Of a stretch of DNA of 13,482 bases, positions 1-6,722 are shown in pieces. The notes beneath the pieces were generated by a model, which worked only from the letters and a program-made list of their open reading frames with translations, was not told the origin of the DNA and searched no databases. A program made the position numbers and the translations under genes. Source of the DNA: Alphaproteobacteria bacterium (GTDB lineage Bacteria > Pseudomonadota > Alphaproteobacteria > UBA7887). The stretch spans positions 1 through 13,482 of the forward strand of contig JANQOH010000141.1 in the NCBI GenBank assembly GCA_028289725.1, written 5' to 3'. Numbering within the stretch: the first letter of the stretch is position 1; the number at the start of each line of letters is the position of its first letter.

Positions 1-769
1 AAATAGTGATGAGTTCGCCGAGCGCTTTGAGCTCCTCTTGCGTACCGGCAATGATCACGATGTTGCGGTCCTCATCGATACGCAGGACGCCACCGGGAGG
101 CGCGAGCGGCTCCAGAATCTCCGCCATCTCAGCCGCACCAATATGGTCGAGCGCCTCGATGCTGATCGCGTAACCGCGCGTCACGCCGCCGCCCGGCAGG
201 AACGAACCGGACACGCCCGCCGCGTTGATCGCGTCCTGCATCGGCAATACAACATACGCGTCTTGCTTGCGCACGACCGCGAAACCGTTCAATTGCAGGA
301 CCTGCTCCAGCATGGGCAGCAGCGCGCCGTCCGGTAGCGGCCGGCTCGTCGCGACGGTCACGGTGCCTTGCACCCGCGGGTCGAGAATGTAGTTCTGTCC
401 GAGCATGTCGCCGAGCACCGACCGGACGACCTCGCGCACATCGGCGTTCACGAAGTTGAGCGTGATGTCACCGCCGCGACTGCCTGGACTGGCGCCAAGG
501 ATCGAGGCGGGACGACCGAGGAACGTGCCCGTGCCGCGTTGAATCTCCGCCTGCGGGGCTTGGCGCGACGGTGCAGCATCGCTTGATTCACCGCTTTCAG
601 CGTCAAGCTGAGTTTCCGCGCCCGCGCCGACACCCGAAGAGGCCGGCCGCGCGACCGTTGCCGCGGCTTGTTCGGCCTCGAGCTGGCGCGGTTCCATCAG
701 TTCGGCGCAGCCCGGCAACAACAAGAACGCCGTTGCGGCCAGACGCAGGCCGGCCGCATCGCGCGCCAT
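1..769 (-). CDS. gspD: T2SS secretin GspD, N-terminal part (probable lipoprotein), cut by window edge
   Basis: Outer-membrane secretin of the type II secretion system, through which folded substrates leave the periplasm. About 256 residues are visible; the frame is open to the left edge, so the pore-forming secretin domain lies outside. Residues 1-21 form a lipoprotein signal peptide: positive n-region (MARD, R9), hydrophobic core, and lipobox L-P-G-C with Cys21, followed by Ala rather than Asp, which favours outer-membrane sorting. A low-complexity Ala/Ser/Glu linker spans roughly residues 25-85. The N0 domain follows (about 86-170, including LNFVNADVREVVRSVLGDML), then the start of the N1 domain (about 185-256, ending IIAGTQEELKALGELI). 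An in-frame GTG at 775 is an alternative start. No strong Shine-Dalgarno sequence precedes either, and the frame has a stop just upstream near 872. It follows the gspC-like gene after about 160 bp, the widest gap in the operon. The secretin identity is confident; the lipoprotein nature is read from the lipobox only. Confidence 0.9.
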   Translation of the reverse strand, partial: MARDAAGLRLAATAFLLLPGCAELMEPRQLEAEQAAATVARPASSGVGAGAETQLDAESGESSDAAPSRQAPQAEIQRGTGTFLGRPASILGASPGSRGGDITLNFVNADVREVVRSVLGDMLGQNYILDPRVQGTVTVATSRPLPDGALLPMLEQVLQLNGFAVVRKQDAYVVLPMQDAINAAGVSGSFLPGGGVTRGYAISIEALDHIGAAEMAEILEPLAPPGGVLRIDEDRNIVIIAGTQEELKALGELITI

Positions 770-937
770 CCGCACACAGGTCCGCTTCTGGAAAATCGCA
801 CTGCTCCTGAAGGTGAAGCCGCGCCGAATTTCGGAGGTAATCCGAGTAGGAAGCGCGGCGGTGAGGCCGGGCCCCTATCAATCAAGCAACGGTTACGACG
901 GTATTACAGCGGCCAAAAAACCGCTTGGTGTTAATGG

Positions 938-1597
938 CTAGTTTCGCGGCGCGCGGGCGACCGCGTCGGATTCGCGTGGATAGCCGAGGCGATCGTACCG
1001 ATCACTGGTTGGCTCCAGAAAAACGCCGTCTTCGTCGTCTTCCTCTTCGAAAATCTCGTCGTCATCCGGATCACGCCGACGATCCGTTCGCATGTTCTGG
1101 AGCGATGGGCGATCCTCGCGCAAACTCACCTTTCGAACTTCCGCCCCGTCTCGAAGGATGACGTAATCAGTTTCAATGGCCTCCACTTGCCAGCCATTTA
1201 GGCTCAGGCCCATGCCGATGCGTCGGAGCTCCGCAACACCCTCTTGCTTGATAAGTGCGAGGCGTTCTTTATCGGAAATGAGTACGCCAACCAGTTCGAA
1301 ACCAAGTTTTGGCGTGGTCGGTGCGGTCGTGACAACGTTTGACGGTGGCACGGCGGACGGGCGCCGGTCCGGAGAAAAGAGAGGTCGCTCATTGGCTTGC
1401 CGAAACAACGCATATTCCGGCGGATCGTAAGCGATTGCGGACGGAAGGGATCGGACTTCACGCGCAGATGTCTCGAAATGCCCAGCGTCGACTATCGCGT
1501 TCTTCCCGGCGTTCAGTTGCAGATAAATGATGCCGCTCAAGAATAGGCACATGAGCATCATCAAGAGCGTGCCCGAGCCAGCCGTGCGCGAACTCAC
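938..1597 (-). CDS. gspC: Short GspC/GspN-like T2SS protein with HR domain, no PDZ
   Basis: Probable inner-membrane protein that links the T2SS platform to the secretin. Translated from GTG at 1597 (13 bp after the gspM stop) it has 219 residues. A single membrane segment spans about residues 9-28, with a short cytoplasmic N-terminus. A periplasmic linker contains the RPLFSPDRRP motif seen in this family, and a homology-region (HR) domain spans about 97-160 (FELVGVLISDKERLALIK, then GWQVEAIETDYVILRDG). The C-terminus carries a strongly acidic run (DDDEIFEEEDDEDG, about 178-191). The PDZ or coiled-coil domain of classical GspC is absent, as in proteins often annotated as 'type II secretion system protein N' (T2SSC family). 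The reading frame extends upstream to 1657 inside gspM, but that extension is Arg-rich with no SD, so the GTG placed just before the membrane segment is preferred. The position after gspM and before gspD fits a C/N role. Confidence 0.82.
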   Translation of the reverse strand: MSSRTAGSGTLLMMLMCLFLSGIIYLQLNAGKNAIVDAGHFETSAREVRSLPSAIAYDPPEYALFRQANERPLFSPDRRPSAVPPSNVVTTAPTTPKLGFELVGVLISDKERLALIKQEGVAELRRIGMGLSLNGWQVEAIETDYVILRDGAEVRKVSLREDRPSLQNMRTDRRRDPDDDEIFEEEDDEDGVFLEPTSDRYDRLGYPRESDAVARAPRN

Positions 1598-1610
1598 TGC
1601 AATGCCCCGC

Positions 1611-2207
1611 TCATGACGACGGCGCGCGCATGAAACCGTGGAGGTCCATGCGCACATCCAGGACGTCGCGCGTCATCAGCGATGCCACTCGATCGTCGCG
1701 TTGTTGCCGACGGCGGTCTTGCTTTCGGCGAATATCGATATTGTCGACAAACAGCAGCGGGGCTTCCGTTTCAAGCAGATAAAGCACTTGATTCAAGGAT
1801 TCGGAGCGCACCGTGAATTGAACACGAACGCGGACCCGGCCGCCGGATTCGTCGTTCCCATCTTGCAACGTTTGAACGCTACGCGGTTCGGCGCCGACAT
1901 CTTCCAACACATCCTTGAGACGGTTTTGGATTTCGGCGCCGGCCAATGACGCGGTTGCGGCCGTCAAATATTCCGTTTCACGGGTTTTCCGAGCACGAAG
2001 TGTCGCGAGGTCGCTCTCTAGTCCCTCCCGCGTCGCTTCGAGTGCGCGATATTTCGCCAGCAAATGCCGCGATTGGTCGATCGACCGCTGGAGACGGACA
2101 TATTCTGACATCAATGGCTCGATCACCAGACCATAGCCGGCCACGAAAACGGCGATGAGCAGGGCCAAGGCCAGCGCTTTACCGCGAATGCCGGAGGGAC
2201 CGTTCAT
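1611..2207 (-). CDS. gspM: T2SS platform protein GspM
   Basis: Bitopic inner-membrane component of the T2SS assembly platform, expected to pair with GspL. It has 198 residues: a short cytoplasmic N-terminus, one membrane helix at about 12-30 (LALALLIAVFVAGYGLVIEP), and a charged coiled-coil-like stretch at about 35-80 (SEYVRLQRSIDQSRHLLAKY onward). A periplasmic ferredoxin-like domain follows, with features seen in GspM (VRVRVQFTVRSESLNQVLYL, then ETEAPLLFVDNIDIRR). The ATG overlaps the gspL stop in an ATGA arrangement, so translational coupling with gspL is likely. Sequence identity between GspM proteins is low, so the call rests on length, architecture and position as much as on motifs. It resembles the alphaproteobacterial type (T2SSM_b) more than the enterobacterial type. 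Confidence 0.85.
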   Translation of the reverse strand: MNGPSGIRGKALALALLIAVFVAGYGLVIEPLMSEYVRLQRSIDQSRHLLAKYRALEATREGLESDLATLRARKTRETEYLTAATASLAGAEIQNRLKDVLEDVGAEPRSVQTLQDGNDESGGRVRVRVQFTVRSESLNQVLYLLETEAPLLFVDNIDIRRKQDRRRQQRDDRVASLMTRDVLDVRMDLHGFMRAPSS

Positions 2208-3289
2208 AGTCCCGTCGCACTCCGGACCGTGGCTGACAAATGAAACCGTTCCTTATCGACACGCGCGTCCCGCGTGACGGGCGACTTAAACCCGGCGTCC
2301 GTCAATAGGTCCGACGACTCGAACAGTTCCAACAAATCCGCCGCGGTCTCTGAATAGCCGTGAAGTTGAACTTCGTCGCGCGCGAGACGCAATTGGAACA
2401 CCCAGCTGGTGTCAGGCAATATGCGGCTCAATTCGTCGATCACCTGGATGGTTAGCGGTGTATCGATCCGCCGTCCGACAATCTGGTCGGTGTTCTTAAC
2501 GAACGCGTCCAATTCCGCGCGCAGCGTTTCGACCGATTGGGCCGATGTGCGCGCCGCGGCAAGGTCCTGTTGCAATCGCTCTGCTGTGCGCCGGCTATCA
2601 AACAATGGGATGAGAAGCGCGGCGGCGGTCAGTCCGACCAATGTCGTGGCAAGGGCAAGTTGGAGCGCCCGCGCGGTGCGGCCGCCCTTGCGCGGTCGCA
2701 TTGGCATTAGGTTCAGACGACCGGGATCGCGGTCTTCGTCGCCGGCGGCTTCCACACGATCCAGCGTCAAACCCCACTGCAGGGCGCGCGCGACGGCGTC
2801 GTCGACAATGCGACGCGGTGCAACGGCAAGGTCGACGCTGATCCGTCCCGTCTTTTTGTTCCGAGACTTGACCTGCTGATCGTAGTAAACGTCGGTAGCC
2901 TTGAACGGCGTGCGACGGTCCATTTCAAACGCCAGGACCTCGCGCAGATTCTCCTCTGTGGCGAGCGGCAGATCGATCGATTGGCGCAAGGATTTATCCC
3001 GCGCCAAACGCAGAACTTTGACGCATTGGGAGAAGACGTTGCGGCCGAACTTTTGCTTTGCGATGCGCAGCACAGACGCGCCACCGTGTCGGGTGAGATC
3101 GATCTCTCCCAACAAGCGCTCTTTGCCGTCGCGCCGCCGGCTCAAACGAAGCGTATCGTCACTGAGCGAGAAGATCGCCTCGCCACGACGGCCACGCAAA
3201 GCAGCGCGAAGTCCACGCGGAACGAGACCGCCGAGTTCCCGAAACCACCACGAAAAAAAGCCGTGAATTTGGCCAAGCAGCTTCGCCAA
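2204..3289 (-). CDS. gspL: T2SS platform protein GspL (PilN-type periplasmic domain)
   Basis: Inner-membrane protein that recruits the ATPase GspE and contacts GspM. It has 361 residues. The cytoplasmic part (about 1-200) has an actin-like/PilM-like character, including LPLATEENLREVLAFEMDRR followed by TPFKATDVYYD, a pattern typical of GspL. A membrane helix lies at about 206-229. After it comes a coiled-coil stretch (RRTAERLQQDLAAARTSAQS) and a PilN-like ferredoxin fold (VIDELSRILPDTSWVFQLRL, ending near GFKSPVTRD). The only possible start in this frame is TTG at 3289: a stop lies at 3311-3313 and no ATG or GTG occurs between. The TTG has a GGAGG 9 bases upstream, so it is credible. An ATG at 3332 with an AAGG before it lies in another frame and would join gspL only through a single-base change. 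The gene ends in a 4-base overlap with gspM. Confidence 0.88.
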   Translation of the reverse strand: MAKLLGQIHGFFSWWFRELGGLVPRGLRAALRGRRGEAIFSLSDDTLRLSRRRDGKERLLGEIDLTRHGGASVLRIAKQKFGRNVFSQCVKVLRLARDKSLRQSIDLPLATEENLREVLAFEMDRRTPFKATDVYYDQQVKSRNKKTGRISVDLAVAPRRIVDDAVARALQWGLTLDRVEAAGDEDRDPGRLNLMPMRPRKGGRTARALQLALATTLVGLTAAALLIPLFDSRRTAERLQQDLAAARTSAQSVETLRAELDAFVKNTDQIVGRRIDTPLTIQVIDELSRILPDTSWVFQLRLARDEVQLHGYSETAADLLELFESSDLLTDAGFKSPVTRDARVDKERFHLSATVRSATGL

Positions 3290-3407
3290 CGCGCTGCGCC
3301 TCCAGACCCATCACAAGTCCTGCCGTGCTCATCCTTGAGCCGACCGCGCGCCTCGATATAAGGGATTCGTGTTACAATTTGGCGGACGAGCCTTATTGGC
3401 GCACCGC
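3290..3407 (-). other. gspJ-gspL gap where gspK would be expected
   Basis: These 118 bases separate the gspJ stop from the gspL start. In most T2SS operons the roughly 300-codon gspK lies here. No prepilin-type leader, hydrophobic stretch or long reading frame is visible. The only ORF starting inside is a 57-codon frame from ATG 3332, which runs into gspL out of frame and looks like an Arg/Trp-rich shadow. The stretch carries the GGAGG ribosome-binding site for the gspL TTG start. No clear terminator or promoter is visible. Confidence 0.6.
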
Positions 3408-4130
3408 CTAATCATTGTCGTCCTCGTTTTCCGCGACCTCGTCGTCATCGGCCGACGGCCGGTCCGGTTGGCGACTGTCGCGCGGCGACGCATTGGCCGG
3501 CAATCGGACGACAAGGTCCGGCCAGTAACGCCGGTCACCGTCTGGAAAGACGACCCGCACGCGCACCAGCGACGGCAGCGCGGCCGCGTCGCGCCAGTCC
3601 TCCTGCCAAGCGGCCGACGTCTCACCGTCCGCACCAGGAAAATACGCAAGTTCGATCGAATCCACGCGTTCGATGAGGCGGACGCGCTGCGTCTCAGGGA
3701 CTGTATCCGGTGGCGCGCTGTCGGGATCGTACGAATGCCATTCTACGGCCAGGTGTTGGCCGTTTTCATCTTCGAACAAACCAACGCGGATCGACACGAA
3801 GCCCCCAAGGTCGAAATGGTCCGGTAATAGGCCGGCGAAGAGAACCGACGTAGATGTGCCGTCAAAAGCGGTGGCCGGCTGTTCGCCCGCACGATTCTGC
3901 GCCCTCAGCGTGTATTGCGACTCGAGGCGTGCGCGCACGAACTGGTGGGCCATTTGAACGCGCGCGACGTGATCGCTTCGTTCATCATTGGCCTCCCAGA
4001 CCCGCGTGCCGGTGCGCAAGCCGCCGAACAACACGGTCATTAGAAGCGCCAGTAAGGTCGTGGCCACGAGCAGTTCGATTAGCGTGAATCCGGCTTGGCG
4101 TTGCCGAGGCGTGCGCGCGGCGCCGTTCAA
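3408..4130 (-). CDS. gspJ: T2SS minor pseudopilin GspJ
   Basis: Minor pseudopilin that, with GspI and normally GspK, forms the pseudopilus tip complex. Started at TTG 4130 it has 240 residues: leader MNGAARTPRQRQAG, then the prepilin peptidase site G|FTLIE with Glu at +5 and a hydrophobic helix (LLVATTLLALLMTVLFGGLR). The globular domain has a GspJ-like layout: GTRVWE after the helix, QFVRARLESQY, then IELAYFPGADG and LPSLVRVRVVFPDGDRRYWPD near the C-terminus. The tail is unusually acidic (DDDEVAENEDDND) before the stop. The frame is open to 4205, but that start would overlap gspI by about 79 bases and give a 40-residue leader. The TTG overlaps the gspI stop as TTGA, implying coupling, so it is preferred. 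The product family is confident; the exact start is moderately sure. Confidence 0.9.
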   Translation of the reverse strand: MNGAARTPRQRQAGFTLIELLVATTLLALLMTVLFGGLRTGTRVWEANDERSDHVARVQMAHQFVRARLESQYTLRAQNRAGEQPATAFDGTSTSVLFAGLLPDHFDLGGFVSIRVGLFEDENGQHLAVEWHSYDPDSAPPDTVPETQRVRLIERVDSIELAYFPGADGETSAAWQEDWRDAAALPSLVRVRVVFPDGDRRYWPDLVVRLPANASPRDSRQPDRPSADDDEVAENEDDND

Positions 4131-4552
4131 TTTCCCGCGGGTCCGTTTCTCAGGCTTGTCAGTCGCACCGATTTCGCGAGATCGTTTTCCGCGCCGCTGC
4201 CCCAAAAGACCGAGACGGAAATTCTGTAAGGCGTGAGTTTTCCGGCTTGCTCGGTAGTGGCCGCACGTGGGATGCGATCATCCAAGTAGTAGTCGATCCG
4301 CATTTCCCAGCGATAGCGTTCATCGATTTCGCCGGACCATTCGCCGGGCGCAAGCGTAATCTCAGTGCCCACTGCCGCGATACGCGATTGTGCGTGGAGC
4401 GTTGCGAAAATCCGCTCCTCGGCACTTTCGCCGCCACGCAAGCCGCCATGAAACAAGCGCATCAAAGCGGCCAGTGCGACCGCGAGAATAACCAGCGCGA
4501 CCACAGTCTCGATTAACGTGAACCCGCGCGCATGACGCTCGGCAATTGTCAT
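4127..4552 (-). CDS. gspI: T2SS minor pseudopilin GspI
   Basis: Minor pseudopilin of the T2SS pseudopilus tip, thought to nucleate assembly with GspJ. It has 141 residues: leader MTIAERHARG, cleavage before FTLIE (Glu +5), membrane helix TVVALVILAVALAALMRLF, then a short globular domain. LHAQSRIAAVGTEITLAPGE resembles the GspI pattern after the helix, and the Trp-rich RYRWEMRIDYY is also typical. The ATG at 4552 begins 1 base after the gspH stop. A TTG at 4564 in the same frame (MSNS- extension) would overlap gspH; neither has a clear SD, so coupling to gspH translation is likely. The length is normal for the family. Confidence 0.92.
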   Translation of the reverse strand: MTIAERHARGFTLIETVVALVILAVALAALMRLFHGGLRGGESAEERIFATLHAQSRIAAVGTEITLAPGEWSGEIDERYRWEMRIDYYLDDRIPRAATTEQAGKLTPYRISVSVFWGSGAENDLAKSVRLTSLRNGPAGN

Positions 4553-4553
4553 G

Positions 4554-4991
4554 CTATTTGACAATGGTCACCGCGCCCGTAAACCAATCGAGCATCACGT
4601 GATACGCGCCCTCGGCCCCCCCCACCGTCACACGGCCGCCGGTTGCGCTGCCGTCCGGAAAGAAGCGCAAGGCGGCTGTTGACTCGTCGATCAGGTCCGA
4701 TCGTGCCGTTTCGACCTCAATCGCCAGACCATCTGGCAGCCCGGTCCAGGCTTCGCGCGCGCCGATTGCGTACCGATTTTTTTCGACATCCAAAAAGAAC
4801 CGCACCGTTTTGTTGGCGAATGCCGCGTCGCTGCGGGCTCGGCGCATTCCGGCAGCGATTTCCTGCGCGGCGGAACGCATGGCGACCGCTGAAGCGCCGC
4901 CCCCGATTAGAGGCGTCGCAATGGCGGTTAACAGGCCCATCACCACAAGCACGACCAGAAGTTCGAATAAGGTGAAGCCGCGTTCGGACAC
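4554..4991 (-). CDS. gspH: T2SS minor pseudopilin GspH
   Basis: Minor pseudopilin of the GspH/FimT family, placed in the T2SS pseudopilus below the tip. It has 145 residues from GTG at 4991, 6 bases after the gspG stop. The leader is very short, MSERG, followed by FTLFELLVVLVVMGLLTAIA (Glu +5). The conserved segment AAQEIAAGMRRARSDAAFAN lies after the helix, as expected for GspH, and a beta-rich C-terminal domain ends with AYHVMLDWFTGAVTIVK. It sits in the usual G-H-I-J order. Confidence 0.92.
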   Translation of the reverse strand: MSERGFTLFELLVVLVVMGLLTAIATPLIGGGASAVAMRSAAQEIAAGMRRARSDAAFANKTVRFFLDVEKNRYAIGAREAWTGLPDGLAIEVETARSDLIDESTAALRFFPDGSATGGRVTVGGAEGAYHVMLDWFTGAVTIVK

Positions 4992-4997
4992 AATGTC

Positions 4998-5444
4998 TTA
5001 CCAGCTTGTGACGTCCGCGTTGTCGCCGTCCCCGCCTTCAGTCCCATCGGCGCCTAAGGAGAAAAGATCAAACTCGCCATGCTCGCCAGGGAAGCGATAG
5101 GCGTACAACCGGTTCCAAGGGTCCATCAATTCGTCGCGCTTGCGCACATAAGGGCCGTCCCAACGATCGACGCCGGGCGGTGCTTCAAGCAGCGCCACAA
5201 TACCGTCTTGCTCCGAGGGATAGCTGCCGATCTCCAATTTATAGAGATCCAGAATGTTGATTAGGTTTTCGATCTGAATCTTGGCTGAATCCGTGCGCGC
5301 ACCGTCCAGGTATTTGAGCACGCGCGGCGCGGCAAATGCCGCAATCAAGGCCAAGATGACCAAGACCACGAGCAATTCAAGAAGCGTGAAACCCGCTTGC
5401 CGGTCGCCGCGGGCACGGAGGTTGTCTGTTGGCGATGTGCGCAT
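4998..5444 (-). CDS. gspG: T2SS major pseudopilin GspG
   Basis: Major subunit of the T2SS pseudopilus, which acts as a piston or screw pushing substrates through the secretin. It has 148 residues: an 18-residue leader ending in RQAG, cleavage before Phe19, Glu23 at +5, and a hydrophobic helix (LLVVLVILALIAAFAAPRV). The family features are clear: IENLINILDLYKLEIGSYPS, the loop around PYVRKRDELMDPWNRLYAYR, and the C-terminal calcium-binding region DLFSLGADGTEGGDGDNAD with a final Trp. The frame is open far upstream to 5960 inside gspF, but the ATG at 5444 with AAGGA 10 bases upstream gives the correct leader. It follows gspF by about 50 bp. Confidence 0.96.
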   Translation of the reverse strand: MRTSPTDNLRARGDRQAGFTLLELLVVLVILALIAAFAAPRVLKYLDGARTDSAKIQIENLINILDLYKLEIGSYPSEQDGIVALLEAPPGVDRWDGPYVRKRDELMDPWNRLYAYRFPGEHGEFDLFSLGADGTEGGDGDNADVTSW

Positions 5445-5494
5445 GGTCGAGATGTCCTTATGCTTCAAAAGCGTGCTTGGTCGTACCAAATTGG

Positions 5495-6715
5495 TCAGAG
5501 CGGAAGGTCGTAAACGCTGAACATGGCACTCAAAATCGCGCCGATAATGATCGCGATCAGACCCCCGAGCGCGAGCGTTAGGCCGGGGACCAGGAGCGCG
5601 AGCAGTTGATCCACGGCGCGGCTCACTTCGCGGTCGTAGATGTCCGCGATTTTGATCAGCATGCTTTCCAATTGCCCGGTTTCTTCGCCAACCCGGACGA
5701 GTTGGGCGCAAAGCGGCGGGAATTCGCGTGCTTCGGCGAGCGGATTGGCTAAGCCTTCGCCCTCTTTCAAGCTCTTCGCGATATTGTCGACCGCGTCGCG
5801 CGCCGCACTGTTCGATAATGTTTCTCGAACAATACCGAGCGCGGTCATGGTCGGCACACCATTGGCAAGCAAAGTCCCCAAGGTGCGCCCGAACCGCGCG
5901 GCATCGGCCTTGGCGATCAGATCGCCGAACAGTGGAATGCGCAGCAACGCGGCGTCCCAACGCGCGCGGCTTGCCGCATTCGCGAATTGTTGGCGCACTA
6001 GAAGGCCGAGGCCGACACAGGCACCCAAGAGAATCAAACCATAGGAGCGAACAAAGTCGCCGGCCCCGATGATTGCCCGAGTCAATGGCGGCAGGCTGGA
6101 CCCCGCATCTTCAAATAGCGGCGTGAATTGCGGCAACACGACTGTCAGCATCACGGTCACCGCCGCCCCCGACATCACGATAACGATTGCCGGATAGATC
6201 AGAGCGGAACGAACGCTTTCCCTAAGTGCCTGCGCCCGTTCCATAAATTCCGATAGGCGCAGCAGCACGACATCCAGGGCGCCGCCGGCTCCGCCGGCGC
6301 GCACCATGCTGATGTAGTAGCGCGGGAAAGCGGTACCGCGCTCGGACAGGGCGTCGGCGAACGAATGGCCGCCGCGTATACTATTGAGCAATTTCGTCAA
6401 AAGGTCTCGCAGCGAACCGCGATCGGTTAGGTCACTCAATATCTTCAGGGCCCGTTCGAGCGTCAGGCCGGCTGCCAACAAGGTCGCCAATTCGCGGGTG
6501 AGCAACGCAAGGTCACGGCGCCCAACGGCCGCGCGGAACACCGTGCGTTCACCGTGTCGGATCGGTGACCGTGCCCCGTCCGCGGCATCGGCGCGGATCG
6601 GCGTGTGACCCATTTCGTGCAAGCGCGTTACGACAGATGCCTTGTCCGCGCCGTGCAATTCGCCCTCGATGATTTCGCCGGCGCTGGTCACAGCTTTGTA
6701 TCGGAATTGCGGCAT
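5495..6715 (-). CDS. gspF: T2SS inner-membrane platform protein GspF
   Basis: Polytopic inner-membrane core of the T2SS assembly platform, working with GspE to add pseudopilins. It has 406 residues from ATG 6715. It opens with the typical MPQFRYKAVTSAGEIIEGEL. Two T2SSF repeats follow: about 68-190 (LALLTRELATLLAAGLTLER) and about 270-395 (ADAARFGRTLGTLLANGVPT, then LVRVGEETGQLESMLIKIAD). Three membrane segments are visible: about 168-192 (ALIYPAIVIVMSGAAVTVML), about 222-240 and about 375-398. The frame extends to 6775, but that overlaps gspE and lacks family similarity. The start lies 7 bases after the gspE stop. Length and motifs are normal for GspF. Confidence 0.96.
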   Translation of the reverse strand: MPQFRYKAVTSAGEIIEGELHGADKASVVTRLHEMGHTPIRADAADGARSPIRHGERTVFRAAVGRRDLALLTRELATLLAAGLTLERALKILSDLTDRGSLRDLLTKLLNSIRGGHSFADALSERGTAFPRYYISMVRAGGAGGALDVVLLRLSEFMERAQALRESVRSALIYPAIVIVMSGAAVTVMLTVVLPQFTPLFEDAGSSLPPLTRAIIGAGDFVRSYGLILLGACVGLGLLVRQQFANAASRARWDAALLRIPLFGDLIAKADAARFGRTLGTLLANGVPTMTALGIVRETLSNSAARDAVDNIAKSLKEGEGLANPLAEAREFPPLCAQLVRVGEETGQLESMLIKIADIYDREVSRAVDQLLALLVPGLTLALGGLIAIIIGAILSAMFSVYDLPL

Positions 6716-6722
6716 GGCCGTG

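Noticed and set aside
908..925. Hairpin AGCGG/CCGCT with an 8-base loop just after the gspC-like stop, considered as a terminator before gspD
   Set aside because: The stem is only 5 bp and no T tract follows on the minus strand; the T run is in the loop. gspD is more likely co-transcribed.
3159..3332. 57-codon frame starting at ATG 3332, considered as a gspK remnant
   Set aside because: It has no prepilin leader or GspK-like sequence and mostly overlaps gspL in another frame.
5445..5960. N-terminal extension of GspG to a 320-residue protein
   Set aside because: It overlaps gspF out of frame and is Arg-rich. The ATG at 5444 gives a normal prepilin leader and has an SD.
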